Origin: Cinnamomum chago
Lineage: Eukaryota > Streptophyta > Magnoliopsida > Laurales > Lauraceae
Direction: 5' to 3'
Length of the DNA stretch: 64,000 nt
NCBI GenBank assembly: GCA_038049695.1
Contig: CP142453.1
Location: forward strand, 113,414,001 to 113,478,000
A model generated the notes under the pieces. That model was not told the origin of the DNA and searched no databases. It saw only the letters and a list, made by a program, of their open reading frames with translations. Made by a program: the position numbers and the translations under genes. This document shows positions 12,601-25,900 of the stretch, one piece after another (the stretch's first letter is position 1; every line of letters begins with the position of its first letter).

Positions 12601-13275
12601 TAAATGTATTACAACATTTCCCGACGTGATTTGTGCTTCGTTGAATTTGTATTTCCCAACATGTTAGCCCAAAGATGTAGCGCATTCCCAACGCATTAGT
12701 AGTGTCCGCTATTTCATGAATTCCCAATGCATTCGTAGCGTCGGCTATTTCATGCATTCCCAACGCATTGGTAATGTCGATTATTTCAAGAATTCCCAAC
12801 ACTAAATCATCGTCGGTCATTACCATGAATTCCCAACACACTACGAGCATCGACCATGACTTGGAATTTCCAACGCACTACGAGCGTCGGCCCAATGCAT
12901 TGCCACTGTCAGCCATTACTAGGAACTCCCAACGCACTACCAGTGTCGGCGTTTATTTTGCTCCCAACGCACTACCAGCGTCGGCGTTTATTTTGCCGAC
13001 GCAGGTACTGCATTGGCAAATGTGGTTTTTGAATAAGGAAAATTGGACTTTATGCCAACGTACTCTTTGTCGACGTATTGGCCAATGTTGCGGTGCGTTG
13101 GTAATTGTACAGGGATCTGCCGACGCAGTTAAAATAGCATTGGCTATGGATTTGGCTACAACCAGTTGCCAACGCGCGGCCGACGCACTGAAATGCGTTG
13201 GAAATCCTTTGTCGACGAATTCTGATTTTTCCAGACGCGGTGTCTGCGTTGGCAAAACTGTATTTTGTTGTAGTG
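12600..13275. mobile_element. CACTA-like transposon end with subterminal repeats
   Basis: The right edge reads TGTATTTTGTTGTAGTG, the reverse complement of the CACTACAACAAAA terminus of plant En/Spm (CACTA) transposons. Inside are about ten degenerate copies of a CCAACGCACTA...GCGTCGG word, typical of CACTA subterminal repeats. The matching left terminus was not identified, so the element is partial or its other end is decayed. No transposase was seen. Confidence 0.55.
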
Positions 13276-13724
13276 ATAGATATGCATAATCAGTGAGACT
13301 GTTTATGAATCATCACAAGAAGAGCTCATGTGGGACCCACCTAAGATCTCCCTATATGCCTCTCCCTCATTTGAAAAACAAATGCAAAAGAGTCGGATGG
13401 GGTTATAATAAGTAGTGGATTTGGCCTTGGATTCGTCTTCGAAAAATCTAAATCTTATCTAGATCCAGATCTGACACGGAATAGGTGAGTTGCATTGATC
13501 TGGATTTGACATCAAATGAAAAATAGAAAATGGATTTGGTTCCAGTTTTGTGTATATATATATGTATATATATAAAAGATATGGTGTGTGTTAATACAAT
13601 TGGATAAAAAGGCTGCAATATCAATTTTGCAAATATTGAGGCGGGGCTATTAAATGGTAAATGATTAACGCTAAGTAGTTCCTCAAATCTTAATATTATT
13701 CAAGTTTCAGAGTCCCTTAATACT

Positions 13725-15200
13725 TGTCACCATCAGCCTTGTCACAATCATTCTATTTCTCCATCCAATCTATCTTGAACTAAATATTTGGATATGCTAT
13801 ACTTCTTCAGGTCTATGTCCTATTTGACCCACCCCTTTTTCTTACTGGGCTATCAACTTGCATAGACAAGTTTTTCCTCAATGACGTCATTGCCAGATAT
13901 GTCAAAACAATCTCAAATGAACTGCTTTATTTTATTACCTATTAATGCTACCCTTAAATGTTTACGAAAGTACTCATTCTGAATCTTTCATTCATAGTCT
14001 TAGCTCTCAGCTTTCTCATCTTTGCTATACTCATTTTCTACATATGTTGCTTCTTGGCTGACCAATATTCTACTCCATTAGTTATCACTGGTCTAATCAC
14101 TATCCCGTAAAATTTTCCTTCAATATTGTCGATACGTAAATCACAACGTATTGTAGAAGAAAGTCTTCGCTTCAACCATCCCGCTCTTATCATTTGTTGC
14201 ATATCTTTTTCAATCTCTCCATTATTATTAATCATGGTTAGTTTAGGTGTATGGACTCTAATTAGAATCTCCACTATTATTCAATCACGAAGGAAAGAAC
14301 CGACTGACGGGGGGGGGGGGGGGGGGGGGGTTGGTTTGGGTTTGAAAATGAATTTCTTCATAGTATCTTTTGAGCCTCATTTCTCACATGTGTTTTAGCT
14401 ATACACACGTCCCACCTAAAGTTGCAATTCACGTATTCAATCTTTATATGACTTATATTAAAGCCCTTGAGTTCGAAAGTCTTTTGTCATCTCTCAAGTC
14501 TCGTATTCATGCTATCTTTTGATTCATCAATGCTATATTATATACGAACACTATGCACTAAAGTATATCCTCTTGGATATAATTAGTTAACTTAGTTCAT
14601 AATTAGTGTAAAGAGATAAGAGTTTAAACCTGACCTTAGATGTAAATCAATGGTCATTGGAAATTTACTTCTCTCCATAAGTAATTCTCACACTCTTTAC
14701 TGCTCCTCATATTTTCTCTTTAATGATTTTATTTTAATCTTTTAGTATACTTTTTTCTTATCTAAAACCTATCAAATTAAATATCTAGGTTCCTTATCGT
14801 AGGCTTTGTCTAGATGACAAAGACGATATGAAGATTTTTTTCTCTTCTCTCTATATTTTCTTTATCAACTGCCTAAATGAAAAAAAAAAAAAAACTTTTC
14901 TTAGTTGACTTGCATTGTATGAAATTGAATTGATTTCCAGATTTTAATTCTTTGTCCCATTACTCTTTCTCATAGTTTCATATGTGACTCATAAGTTAAT
15001 ACATGAAAAGTGGTGCTACTTTATATATTTCCTTTGTTCTTGTCTATAGGGACACCCTTCTTCTCCATTTATTAAGTATTTTCTTTATCCTAAATATCTA
15101 GTTAAAGAGTCTAGCTAATCAAATCCATCCAATTATTCTAACCCTTTTCAAGTCCCTATTGGAATGTCATCTGTCCTCATAGCCCGTCCTTTCTATTTGA
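13725..15200 (-). mobile_element. LINE relic, reverse transcriptase C-terminal region
   Basis: On the minus strand 14038-14274 encodes a peptide with IRCDLRIDNIEGKFYGIVIRP and EYWSAKKQ, which resembles the region between the palm and C-terminal domains of plant RTE-like LINEs. Both flanks have further word matches to such elements: CAGCCTTGTCACAATC at about 13735 near the 3' end, and GGAATGTCATCTG at about 15160 on the upstream side. It is heavily broken. Confidence 0.55.
14309..14330 (+). repeat. Poly-G run
   Basis: An uninterrupted run of 22 G lies within the LINE relic. Long G runs are uncommon in plant DNA. A second one, of 26, lies at 29281-29306. Confidence 0.9.
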
Positions 15201-15229
15201 TACTGTAATGTTGTGGTAAAAGATATTAT

Positions 15230-15950
15230 CTTGCTAATGAAGTATTTTCTTTTCTTTGGAAGTATTTATTGGATAAATGTGGCATATTATGGTGCTTTCC
15301 GGGTTCTTTGGGTGATCTTTTTGATGCTTGGTGTTTGGCTCCTTTTAGGGGGTGTGGGTTATTGCTTTGGAGACTCATTCCATTTGCTATTCTTTGGTCC
15401 ATTTGGAAGGAAATAAATGAGAGGGTTTTTCGTGGTTCGGTTTCTTCTTTGCAAGATATCTTGGGGGAGTTTGATAAAAATCAGGAAATAGGCTATGGAG
15501 AGTAAGGAGTTTAAAGTTCTTAACATTGATGACGTTCTTGTTAATTGGGAGGCTTGCATGGTGTATGGGTCTTCTAGATCCATCAGTCACACTAGATGGT
15601 GCCCACCTTTGAAAGGGGTCCTCAAGTTTAATGTAGATGGGGGTGTCTAGAGGCAAGCTGGGTCCGACTGGTATTGGAGGGGTGCTTCGCAATTTCAAAG
15701 GTGAAGTTTTGATTTTTTCTTTCTCCTAGCTGATTGGAATTAAAGATTCTAACGAGGCGGAGGTGCTTGCCATCCTAGAGGCTTTGAGAATTTATTTCGG
15801 ATCGTTTGGTGATAGCTTGATTGTGGAGAGTGATTCATCTAATGTGGTTTCTTGGATTTCATAGAAAAGTAGGGTTACTTGAATTTTTTTTTTTTTTTTT
15901 TACGTCTGTGATGAGATTAGAGTTTTGTCTTCTTTGGCCTTGGATATACG
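15230..15950 (+). mobile_element. L1-type LINE relic, zinc-knuckle tail and RNase H
   Basis: Plus-strand fragments read LIPFAILWSIWKEINERVFRG (15269-15505). They are followed, after frame breaks, by an RNase H-like stretch with LKFNVDG, GIGGVLRNF, DSNEAEVLAILEALRI and LIVESDSSNVVSWIS (about 15605-15860). The order matches the C-terminal end of plant L1 polyproteins. Several stops and frameshifts show that it is dead. Confidence 0.65.
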
Positions 15951-16019
15951 AACAATATCGTCTTGTTTATCCCTTCAGCCACCTAGGAGCCGAACATATA
16001 TATACTCATTTGTTCGGCC

Positions 16020-16200
16020 TTGAGTGGCCGAATGGGAGAAGGAGAGAGGGAGGGAGAGGGACAACAATTGGGAAGGAGAGGGAGAGAGAAAGAGGGAGAG
16101 AAAAGGAGAAGGAGACGTAGAGGGAGAGGGCGAATGTGGGCGTCAGGAGAGGGAGGGACAGGGAGAAGGAAAGGTGGAGAGGGGGAGGGGGAGGGGGGTG
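16020..16200 (+). repeat. Purine-rich (GGGAGA) simple-sequence tract
   Basis: About 180 bases made almost wholly of G and A, with GAGAGGGAGGG-type words. It produces spurious charged open frames in two phases. It abuts the LTR-like element that begins at 16221. Confidence 0.85.
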
Positions 16201-16220
16201 GGCGTCCAGCAGAGGTAGGG

Positions 16221-18953
16221 TGTTACACCCCGACTCAATTTAACTCTGATTAGTGCTAATTAAGTGTGTTTTAGCTTAATTAATTGTGATTAGTCATTAA
16301 TTATGGTAAGTAGTGTTAATTAGTCTCCTTAGTCTGACTTAGTTGAGTCTTGAACCTTAGGCATGTGAGTTGGAACCGATTTGACTCGGTTGGGTAGAGT
16401 CAAGGGTTTTTTTTCATAATTATTGATTTTCGCATTTTGCATCATTTGCACGTCATCTCGGCGTCATCGTGTGTATTTTGACGAGCACGTCGATTCTCGT
16501 ATTAAAACCTACCTCATTTGACCAACCATTGAGTATTTGGACCCCCATTTGACCCAAAGTGGAAATATACTATTTTTAGTGGGCTTTCTTGCAAAAAGGG
16601 GCATTCTTATCCCTTATATATATAACTATCCCTTTCTTTTCATTCTTTTTCCATTTTCCTCTTCATTCCTCTTCTCTCTACTCTCCTCCTTCTTCTCTTT
16701 CTCTCTCTCAATCATCAAGAGGCTAAGGGCATGCATCTTGGGGGCTAAAAGTGGATTCATCTTCATCTTCCTCTCTTCCTTGTGGACAAGAAGTCACCTC
16801 CACCATCTCCTATTCTTTTCCAATTCGAAATCCTTGCTAAGAGGTAAGAGTCAAAACCTTCTTGTTGTGTTTTTGAGTTTCAAAAGAGTCAAGAAACTTT
16901 TAGGGTAGACATACATGCATATTCATTCCATCCTTTCATGTGGATTTGTGTCTAGGGTTTGGAATCTTGGAGATTTGTGGTTCCTTTGAGCCAAGTTTGC
17001 AGAAAGAGATTGGAAAGCACCACTAGAGGCAAGTATAAGCTTAATTTGGATTTATATGTTGTCTTATTTACTTTTGATTCAATGAGATCCTTTCTTATGT
17101 TTCTCTCTCTTAATAATGAATGTGTTTGATTAATCTTTTGATGAATTGATTAATGGAGTAAATGAAGGGATTATATATTGTGAAGGGGAGCAAGGAGGCT
17201 CAGTTATGCAGGTTTATGTAGGTGTAGTTGTAGGAAATGGAATGGAAGAGAGAGAGCTTCAGATTTGATGAGAAGCTCAGTTCAGAAACACTGTCCGCAG
17301 GTTGGTGGTCACTTGGCGGCTAGCCGCGTGAGTCGGTTGGATTTCCAGTAGCTAACTATTCTTTACCAGGTTGGCGGTCACCAGGCGGTTAGCTGCGTGA
17401 CTACCTGGCGGCTAGCCGATCTTCAGTCGGTCACAATTCCAGTAACTGGAAAAAATCCCTGTCAGGAAATTATGGTCACCAAGCGGTTACCTGGCGGCTA
17501 ATTGACGGTTCCACAGGCGGCTAGCTGCGGGGTCACCGCCAGCTAACTGACTTCCCATAGTTTTTCCATATTTCAGAAAATTTCAAAAGACCTCTTAGAG
17601 CCATGAATTGATACCCTAACCTCTTAAATACCCAATTGAAATCCTACGAGCTTGTATAGCCCTAGAATTTGGGACTTTATCACCATGCCATGGATATTGG
17701 TTTAGTGAACTTTTTATTAAAATGTGACACGAAGTAGAAGTATATCGAATTAGATGGTGAAGATCAATGGATGATTAGACTAGATTGGCTAGTAAATTCC
17801 TTGATTCCCTAAACTTATTTGCAATTCATATTGTTATTAAGAATTCTCATTGACTTCGATATGTCGGGTTAATGCATTATATATATTAGTACATTTCTAA
17901 TTCGATTGTTTTGGAACAAATATGGATGTGAAAAATTAATATTCGATTCGATTTGAGATTCTGAATTGTACAATTATGTATGGAAACTTTATACACATCC
18001 ATGTATTTATTTGATTTGATTGAGTCGACACTACTTTGCTTTGACCCGGTGATACCCGACGGGGTTACTCTTGGTTTAATATTCAAGACTATTGCAGTAA
18101 GTCATTTGGAGCGCCGGAACTCCAGAACCGGGTAGCCAGCTGGCCTTTGACTGGGCTGCTGGTGACAACCCAACTAGATTCGCTCTCTTTTGAGAGGATG
18201 AGCTCAATGTAGTAGCCAATTATTATATTTTCATTTTATTTTGATTCACAAGCATAAATCATTTGATTTTCACACAATTTGCTTAGTTGATACTTATCAT
18301 TGACATCTATTAATTTAATTGTCTTTTCAATTCAATTCGAAGCATTATGTATTTCCTTATTATTGCCTATACTTGCTAGATCGTCGTATTGAGATACTGC
18401 TCTTGGTGTGACAGTCGCAGGTGCAGCTCTTGACCTTGAAGAGGCCCAGGAGGGAGAGTAGGTTACCCAGGAGGTACCTCTAGGACCAGAGGAATGGCCG
18501 GAGCTAGGGCCAGCGTAAATTCTTCTTCCTCGGAGTGCGTGGATGTACATTTTGGAAATGTTGTAGATAGTGTGTGGCTACCCCCTTTTTGCATGGGCCA
18601 CACTTAGTGTGTAGTTATTCTTTTAATTATACTTTTGGTAGTGTTGTATAGGAATCTTTTATACACCATCTTTTGTAAAACAATGTATATAATTGTATAA
18701 TTTTTTTGTATTAAACTTGAACAGTTAATTGGATTGAATGAGAATTGATACCTTCATATATATGAATTATAGCTTCCGCTATGAATTAATTGTTATGGAT
18801 AGGTTTCGTGAGCTTCACTCACATGTGGAAAAAGTTATTTTTCTCTCATTCGTGTGTTGTATTTAGTTCGAGACAGGTACAACATCACGGGAGTACGTGT
18901 GTCTCACATCGGGGATTATCCAGGCTAGGGTGATTCGGGATCGAGATGTGACA
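16221..18953 (+). mobile_element. Solo-LTR-like element, first copy of a family
   Basis: It begins TGTTACACCCCGAC and ends GGGATCGAGATGTGACA. These are TG...CA ends with the subterminal CCCCGAC / GGGATCG pairing common in plant Ty3-type LTRs. The layout matches the element at 31246-33724: the same opening, an AATTA-rich first part, a TATA-like stretch (about 16615), a pyrimidine tract (16660-16710), a repeat block in the middle, then an ACGGGAGT/GACTCAC-like tail. No internal coding region or second LTR is present. The flanking five bases (TAGGG and TGGGC) do not form a clean target duplication, so one edge may have changed. Confidence 0.55.
17290..17540 (+). repeat. GGCGGCTAGC-type repeat block inside the LTR-like element
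   Basis: About eight degenerate copies of GGCGGCTAGCCGCGTGA or GCGGTCACC appear, some forming short palindromes (CGGCTAGCCG). The block occupies the same relative place as the CGATCGATCGG block of the related element at 31246. Confidence 0.65.
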
Positions 18954-19107
18954 TGGGCTGCCGAGCAGGGAAAGGGAAAGGGAAAAGAGGAAAGGGAGGG
19001 GTATTTTGGTCAGTTTTAAAGGGTCCATCAAGGGTCCAATGGATGGATGTGAAAGAAACAATTCCAACTGTGCAAATGGCACTCCCAAAAAGGAAATGAA
19101 ATTTGTT

Positions 19108-19584
19108 CAAATAAGGCTTGAAGTCTTTACCTTATTTAAAAAAAGGATATAAGTTCCAAAAATTTTCAAGTTAGCCCGTAAGTTTTCCAAAATTTTTTCA
19201 CTTAAGGACATTCATCCATTTAAAGTTAGTTTTTCACAACTTTTTTACTTATTATTTTTAAAACACTCAAGTTCCCCTATATTGAAGTAAAAACCTCCTT
19301 CATTTTTACAATATTCTCATTAGTTCCTTCATCGGTATCCTCATGGTGATCAAGGACAACCAGTATATCCACAATCGTTTGCATGTAGTGGTTGTTGAAA
19401 TCATGCCATGGATTTAAATGAAGGTTAATTTGGCTATCTTTTCAGCAAAAAAATCGCCAGAATACACCTTTAAATGATCGAATGTCCTTAATTAAAAACG
19501 TATTAGAAAACTTTGGAATTAATTTGAAAAGTTTTGAAACTTGTCTCTTTTTCGAAATAAGGAAAATCCTCAAGGGCTTATTTG
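19108..19584. mobile_element. MITE just upstream of CNMT-like copy A
   Basis: The ends form an imperfect inverted repeat of about 30 bases: the left begins CAAATAAGGCTTGA and the right ends TCAAGGGCTTATTTG. The interior of 477 bases is A/T-rich and has no coding capacity. It ends 153 bases before the ATG of copy A. A target duplication could not be fixed, so the superfamily is open. Confidence 0.6.
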
Positions 19585-19737
19585 AAAATCTCCCGAAGGA
19601 TAAAGCGGACGGCTACTTTTGACGATAGTGGATCCTAGTTCTAGCCTTTGTGAACCCATTTCTCTCTCTGTCTGAATTGTTTTTCCCCTCCTTTGGGTAG
19701 AAACTCTCAAAAGAGTTGTAGCTGTGGTGTAACTGCA

Positions 19738-19929
19738 ATGGCAGAAGACTCTAGCAAGCACACGAAGAAGGCAGAAGTTGTGGGGCTACTGAAGCGTTTA
19801 GAGGAAGGGTCAGTACCCGATGAAGAGATACGAAGGCTCATGAAAATTCAATTAGCAAGGCGTCTTCAATGGGGTTACAAACCTACTTACCAACAACAGC
19901 TTCAGCAAATCCTTAACTTGGTCCATTGT

Positions 19930-19975
<46 letters not shown>

Positions 19976-22900
19976 TCTGTTGATGTTCTGGTCAGAATCC
20001 AATATTAGTTATACTCATTTTACCCACCAATATAACTTGAATTAACCTCGTAAGCAGGGGCTCAGGTTGAAAGGTGAAAATAACAGGTACAGTATGATCC
20101 ATCCAGATAATATTGACATTTATCAAAATACCGTTTGGTTGGGTTCTGAGTTAAGACTTTTCAATCTGAGCTATTAAAAGCCCATTCCAGTTGAGTCCAT
20201 TCTTACTACTTGACTCCCCAACAAGCTTTAACCTCCCTAGTCCCAACTAATCTCACTGTCATGTGCCATCCCTACCTGAAACAGACCTTCTAATTAAGGG
20301 TTCAGGTCGATCCTTTTTGTAATTTCTTAGGTTGGATGATTTAGGTTGACTTTACAATCCAATTGATAAATGGGTTGTGCTTGGGTTTGTGCAATTCTGT
20401 GTTTACCTACCCATAGCAGTCAACCCAAGCCAGACCATGCTGACCTATTTCACCCATTGGCGGACCTACGATTTTAATTTGAGGGGTGCGGTCCCAAACA
20501 TGCAAGTGGGGTTTTGGAACAAACCCAGGATTTTTACGTTGGTTTTGGGGACACACCCAGGATTTTTATGTAAATTTTCCAAGTATAGATAGAATTTTAA
20601 TTGTGGTTTTAGAAGTACAACGAGGTCCAGTGGGGGCGTGCCCCCACATGAATGCATGTGGGTCCGCCCCTGATTTCACCCCTACCCAAAAGACTGACAT
20701 GGATGACTAGGACATGGATCCTTGTTTTAGTCATATTTGACGGTCAAGTTTGGAATTGGGTCCGTGATTATTGTCTAGTCATCTAGGTGGATCGGAATCA
20801 GGCTTCAAAACTTAATAGGGTTCAAGTTGAATTTCACCATAGGACCATCCCTCCTGTTTCCCATCTGTTAGTTTGCATCTTGGCAATTATTATGGGACTA
20901 TCCAAAGTCCACATCTCCAATCAGAGCAATAAATCTTCTGCCAAAACGTTCAATTGGATTGCTATTTGGGATGCATCTAAACTCATTCTTAAGTGTCAAT
21001 CTATATGCCTTATCTATTTCTGCTATAGTCAATGTATGCCTTCTATAATTTCAATCTCATCTATGGGTGTTTATGGTCTCCTGGACCCCGTCTGCTCTGG
21101 TCAGGTTTGGACCTTAGGTTTTAGGATTCGGGCGGGCCTAAATAGAAAATTTAGGCCCTTTTGCTTGGCTTAGGTGATAGAAAGCCTGAAGCCCACCGTG
21201 AGTCAGCCTGAACAAGCAATGCTTATAGTGTATTGACTGATTTGCTTGAACGAGTTATAGAAAGCATGACAAGTGATGGAAAGGCCGGACTGGCCCGATC
21301 CCATTGACTATATGGGAGGCCTTGCGCCTGACATGTTTCAGGTGGGCTAGGCAAGGGCCGGTCACTTATGGCCTATGTTGGGCTTGGGCCGAATATTGGT
21401 CTGTGCTTCTAAAGTAGGGCGGGGCATGAATATGACTTAGTCTAGCACAACATAGCCCATGAACACCCCTAATCTCATATTTGTTTCATATTGGTTGTTG
21501 TGGTTGAGAGTAACTTTATTACGATTCTCCTTTTCCAGCTCTCAGGCAGATGGACATTGCCACAAAAATTGATACACTAGATTCACAACTATATGATGTA
21601 CCTACTTCCTTCCTCAAGCTTATACTTGGAAAGAGGCTCAAGGAAAGGTATGCTGGTTGCTCAGGGAAACCATAATGTATTGAACCATTCTTACTTACTC
21701 TTGGTTTATTTCTAGAAGTTGTGCATGAATTACATGAGTTCTCTACTTACAGTAGATGATTGGCATTCTTGTACCTCAGACAATTCTGTTTTTTAATTTA
21801 AATTTACTCTAGAGTTTGACTGTTATGTTATCATCAAAATGGTTGTCATATTATACTATATTAAAGCTGAAGGTTTTGAAATCAATTTTAACTTTTTTTA
21901 TTGATCCACCATGGTAAAAAATTTAAAAATGTATATAGGTTAGGAGATTTGATCTCATGACCTTTTGCCTTTTTAAATAACTAATAAAACCACTATACCA
22001 CACAATACTTGTATCTAATTATCTATCAAAACAATGTCAAAGTAGTTAAATGGAGTGAGGACCCTAGCCACGTGGGCCATGCTCGTGGTTAGCACGGGTT
22101 ATCGTGCTAGTTAGTAATTAGGGCATGTGCCCCTCAAAGCCATGAATGGATTATAAAGATGCTTGTTCTTACAGATGAAGGATAATCTATTCCAATGATG
22201 CTAATTGGCCACAATCATTTAAGCACAATGCAGACAATTTCTTCTCTAGTGGAATAAATGATGGAGTTAGAAGATAATTAGAAGAATAACATGGGAGGTT
22301 GGGACCTATCTGGTATCTAGGCATATATATTTTGTACAAGTTGTGGTTTTGAGTGTAGTGAACAAACACTAGCCACTTTCAGAGTTGGAATGGGAATTCC
22401 AACCTAGGAAGTTGCTTCCCATCCCAAACCTGTATGTACATACCCCTTTGGGGTATGAAGACCTTTCATTACTTAAATAAAGATTTCTCAGTTTCCCCTC
22501 GATGGTGATTGTTTCTCTTGATTGCGATTTGCGAGTGCTTGTGTTTGTTTCACTATGCATGAGCACGACCTCCCTGGTTTATTTATATTATATGCTAGTT
22601 GAGTCCAAATACAATTGAACCCCAGAGTCCTGATACAAATAAACTCTTAATGGTCCATTACAAGAAAAACAAAATTGGGACTATTACATTAGTTTCTCAT
22701 TACATTTTTTTTATTCTCAGTACTCTCCTTCAAGCTGGACTAAAGATATTAATCATTTTCCACTTTCAAAGAATGGTAGATAATTTTTTTCCTTATCAAG
22801 TGACTTGGTAATCCATCTGTTGATTCTCCGATTTGACAAATCCTGCACTAACGACTTTAGAAATAATTTTTTCTTCCTAATGAAATGACAGTCCACTTTA

Positions 22901-25900
22901 ATGTATTTGGTTTTTTCATGAAACGCTGGATTTTCATAAAGATATCAATATCATTTAGAAGTGACTGTAACCATAAAGCTTCACATGTTCCATGAGCCAT
23001 AGCTTTGTATTCTGCTTCAGCATTTAATCTGGCAATCACGTGTTTCTTTTTTGCTTTTCCATGTAACAAAATATTCATATCCAAACATTGGATTTTTAGG
23101 TGTAGAGCCCATGCATCATAATATATAACTGAAAAAGGAACATCACTTTTATCATTGCTAGGTTGAAAAGAGGAGAATTTCTTTTGTGAGCAACTGCATG
23201 TGTAGTCCAGTTTTATGAGGTCCACTTGGGCTCACCTTTAATCAGTGTAGCCCCTTTGATAATCTTATCATCCCATGATCCAGCATTAAGCCTAATTTTA
23301 TACTCACTGCACCTGCACTCACCGATGGATTGAATCTAAAAAAATCTATGGTTAAGATGCCATTAGACTTTAAAGGCTCTTAAATCAATGGCTAGGATGA
23401 TCACGTGGGGCTGATTTTTTGGTTCCCCCTTTTCCATGAGGAAACCTTTCCTTTTTTTTTTCCTCCTATTGAAAGACATTCATCTAAGTGGGCACCATGA
23501 CTTGGACTGCTTATAATGTTTGCAATGCTTAGCTAACTGACATACTTCATATTGTTACTCAAAAGATTCTACCGACCTGACACATCTGAAAAGGCTAATT
23601 TCAAAATTGAAAAAGGAGAATGTTCAATATGAGCATGCTGAAGACAAACGTCTTTTATGAACTTCGACTGAAAAGAGGTTGCATTGGACTTAAAGTGATG
23701 AATCCAACAAGTACAACCTCAGTTTTCATGTCATTGTGCAGTGGCACGAACACTTTGGATACCAGAAAGAGCGATGGCCAGAACAGTAGACTATACCAGG
23801 GAGCTATATCCAATCTATAGTGCCGTAAATTCGGAATAATATTTCTGGATGGATTCATCACCCTGTTTTTATTCTCCAATTTCAACTTGAAGTTGAAATC
23901 TCATGGCTTCGTTTTCTTGATGGTATACTTAACACAAAAGAGACCACGTGTCTCGGGCTGTTGTGCAAGTACGGCGAGTCAAGGAAATATGGGGCTCAAT
24001 GGAACTTAAGAGTTCACAACTGATAACTTTAACATTATTTGCTTTCCATTTGGTTGAATTTTTGGAGTCATCAGATATTGTAAAAGATCCATCAATAAAG
24101 TTCCATATTCATTTCTTTCCATAGAACTCAACTTGAATTCCCAGAGAAAATAATTCTTTCTGTCTAATTTAACTGGTAGAAATTCTCTTTTATTTGCTAT
24201 TACTCTAGTTGAAGAAAAATACCCAAGATCAATCAAGCAGAAGAAGAAGATGCCCAAACCTGAGAATCCCAAACCCAAGTCCCAGTTCAACTGCTGAGAT
24301 GTTGGGATGCCAAGTGTCAAAGTGACCCACTAGACCCAGGTTAATAACCCATGTCCATGATCCACGTAGGATCCACTCTTGGGATCACTCCATTTATGGC
24401 AGAGATATCTTCAATATGGGTGACTGTATCGTGACTGTATATTACCATTCTAGGAGATTCTGATTGTGCTGTAATTAGCATTTAGATTCATTCTTTGATT
24501 GTACATTGACTGTAATTGTGGCCAATTGATTTCTATATAATGATAGTCGATCCCTAAGGGAGACAAGGACTTTTCCACAGAAAATATTCTCTTCTTCTAA
24601 AGGTTATACCTTCCTGTCATGGTATCAGAGCACTGATACGATCTGGGTTTGCTCTTTGAAGTTGGGCTGTTGGGTATTGACAAACATTGGGTCTGTCTTT
24701 TGAATCTATAAAGAGGATCTATCTTCAGACTTCTCCTAAGCTATTCTAGAGTCTGCTGAAGAACAATCACCATTGTCACTGTTCATCATCATCTACTGTG
24801 TTCCATCTGAGTTCAGATCTACTAACTTCAACAAATCGATTTTCTAGTAATCGACTGTGGGTTCTGCCGAGGAACAATCACCATCGTCTCTGTTCATCAT
24901 CATCTACAGTAGGGTCACCCAATTATTTTGAGATTTTTCCTGCATGGGTATCAGAAGGTTAGTGTCAGACCTCACAGTTTTTTTTTTTTTTTTTTTGAGA
25001 CTGCTTTGATTAATAGTGGAAATCTCTTTACCCAATCGTTGGATGTGGATGAGATTTTGTACACACCTACTGTAAATACATATCAACATTATTTGGGACC
25101 TGCATTATTGATCAAAGATCACTACGGTTGTTTCCTTTGTGAACTGACTTTCTAAAATCCTTACTACAAATGGATAAGATTGATGTAATTCCAGTCAAAT
25201 TCAATGGTACCAACTATGTCGGATGGTCCTTCCATCTCCAACTTTTCGTCGAAGGACAAGGGCTGTCTGAGTTTTTGCATGGAACTACTACTGAACCAAA
25301 AGATGCTAAGGAAAGGCATACTTGGAGTCAAAATAACTCCAAAGTAGTCACATGGATTTTAAACTCTATAGATCCTTCTATTTCATTGTCTCTGCATTCT
25401 TACAAAAAGGCTTCTAAAATGTGGACTCATTTGAAAACTCTTTATCACCAAACAAACAAAGCCCGAAAATACTATATTGACACAGAATTGGCTAAGTACA
25501 GTCAAGGTGATAAATCTGTTCTACAATATTATAATGGGTTTCTCACTTTGTGGAACGAAAAGGATTCAATGATCCTTGAAAATGTGTCCAGTACTGCGCA
25601 TGCTGAAGTGATTAAAGTGCAAGAAGAATCACATATTAGTCAGTTCTTAATGAACTTGCGACCAGAATTTGAATCAGTCCGTGCAGCATTGATGACTAGA
25701 GAGACCTCTCCGCATTTAGATACTTGTGTTCAGGAGGTGCTTCGAGAAGAGATACGCCTTCAGTCACAACACTCCCTTATGGAGGGACCAAACACTTTCA
25801 TTGCTCCTTTAGCTGCACCTTCATTTGATGAGAAGGCCCTTATTGCTGGTAAGGGATAGCCACTGCAGTGTTTTGATTGCAAAGAATATGGGCATATTTC

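Noticed and set aside
16020-16253. Overlapping Arg/Gly/Glu-rich frames
   Set aside because: They arise from a GGGAGA simple-sequence tract read in two phases.
16211-18960. Target duplication for the first LTR-like element
   Set aside because: TAGGG and TGGGC match at only three of five bases, too weak to claim.
19693-19737. Possible N-terminal extension of copy A upstream of 19738
   Set aside because: The frame is open but has no ATG, and copies B and D start at the position equal to 19738.
23620-23885. Frames on both strands between the two Copia elements
   Set aside because: No motif of gag, integrase or reverse transcriptase could be read. They probably belong to the decayed minus-strand relic but cannot be assigned.
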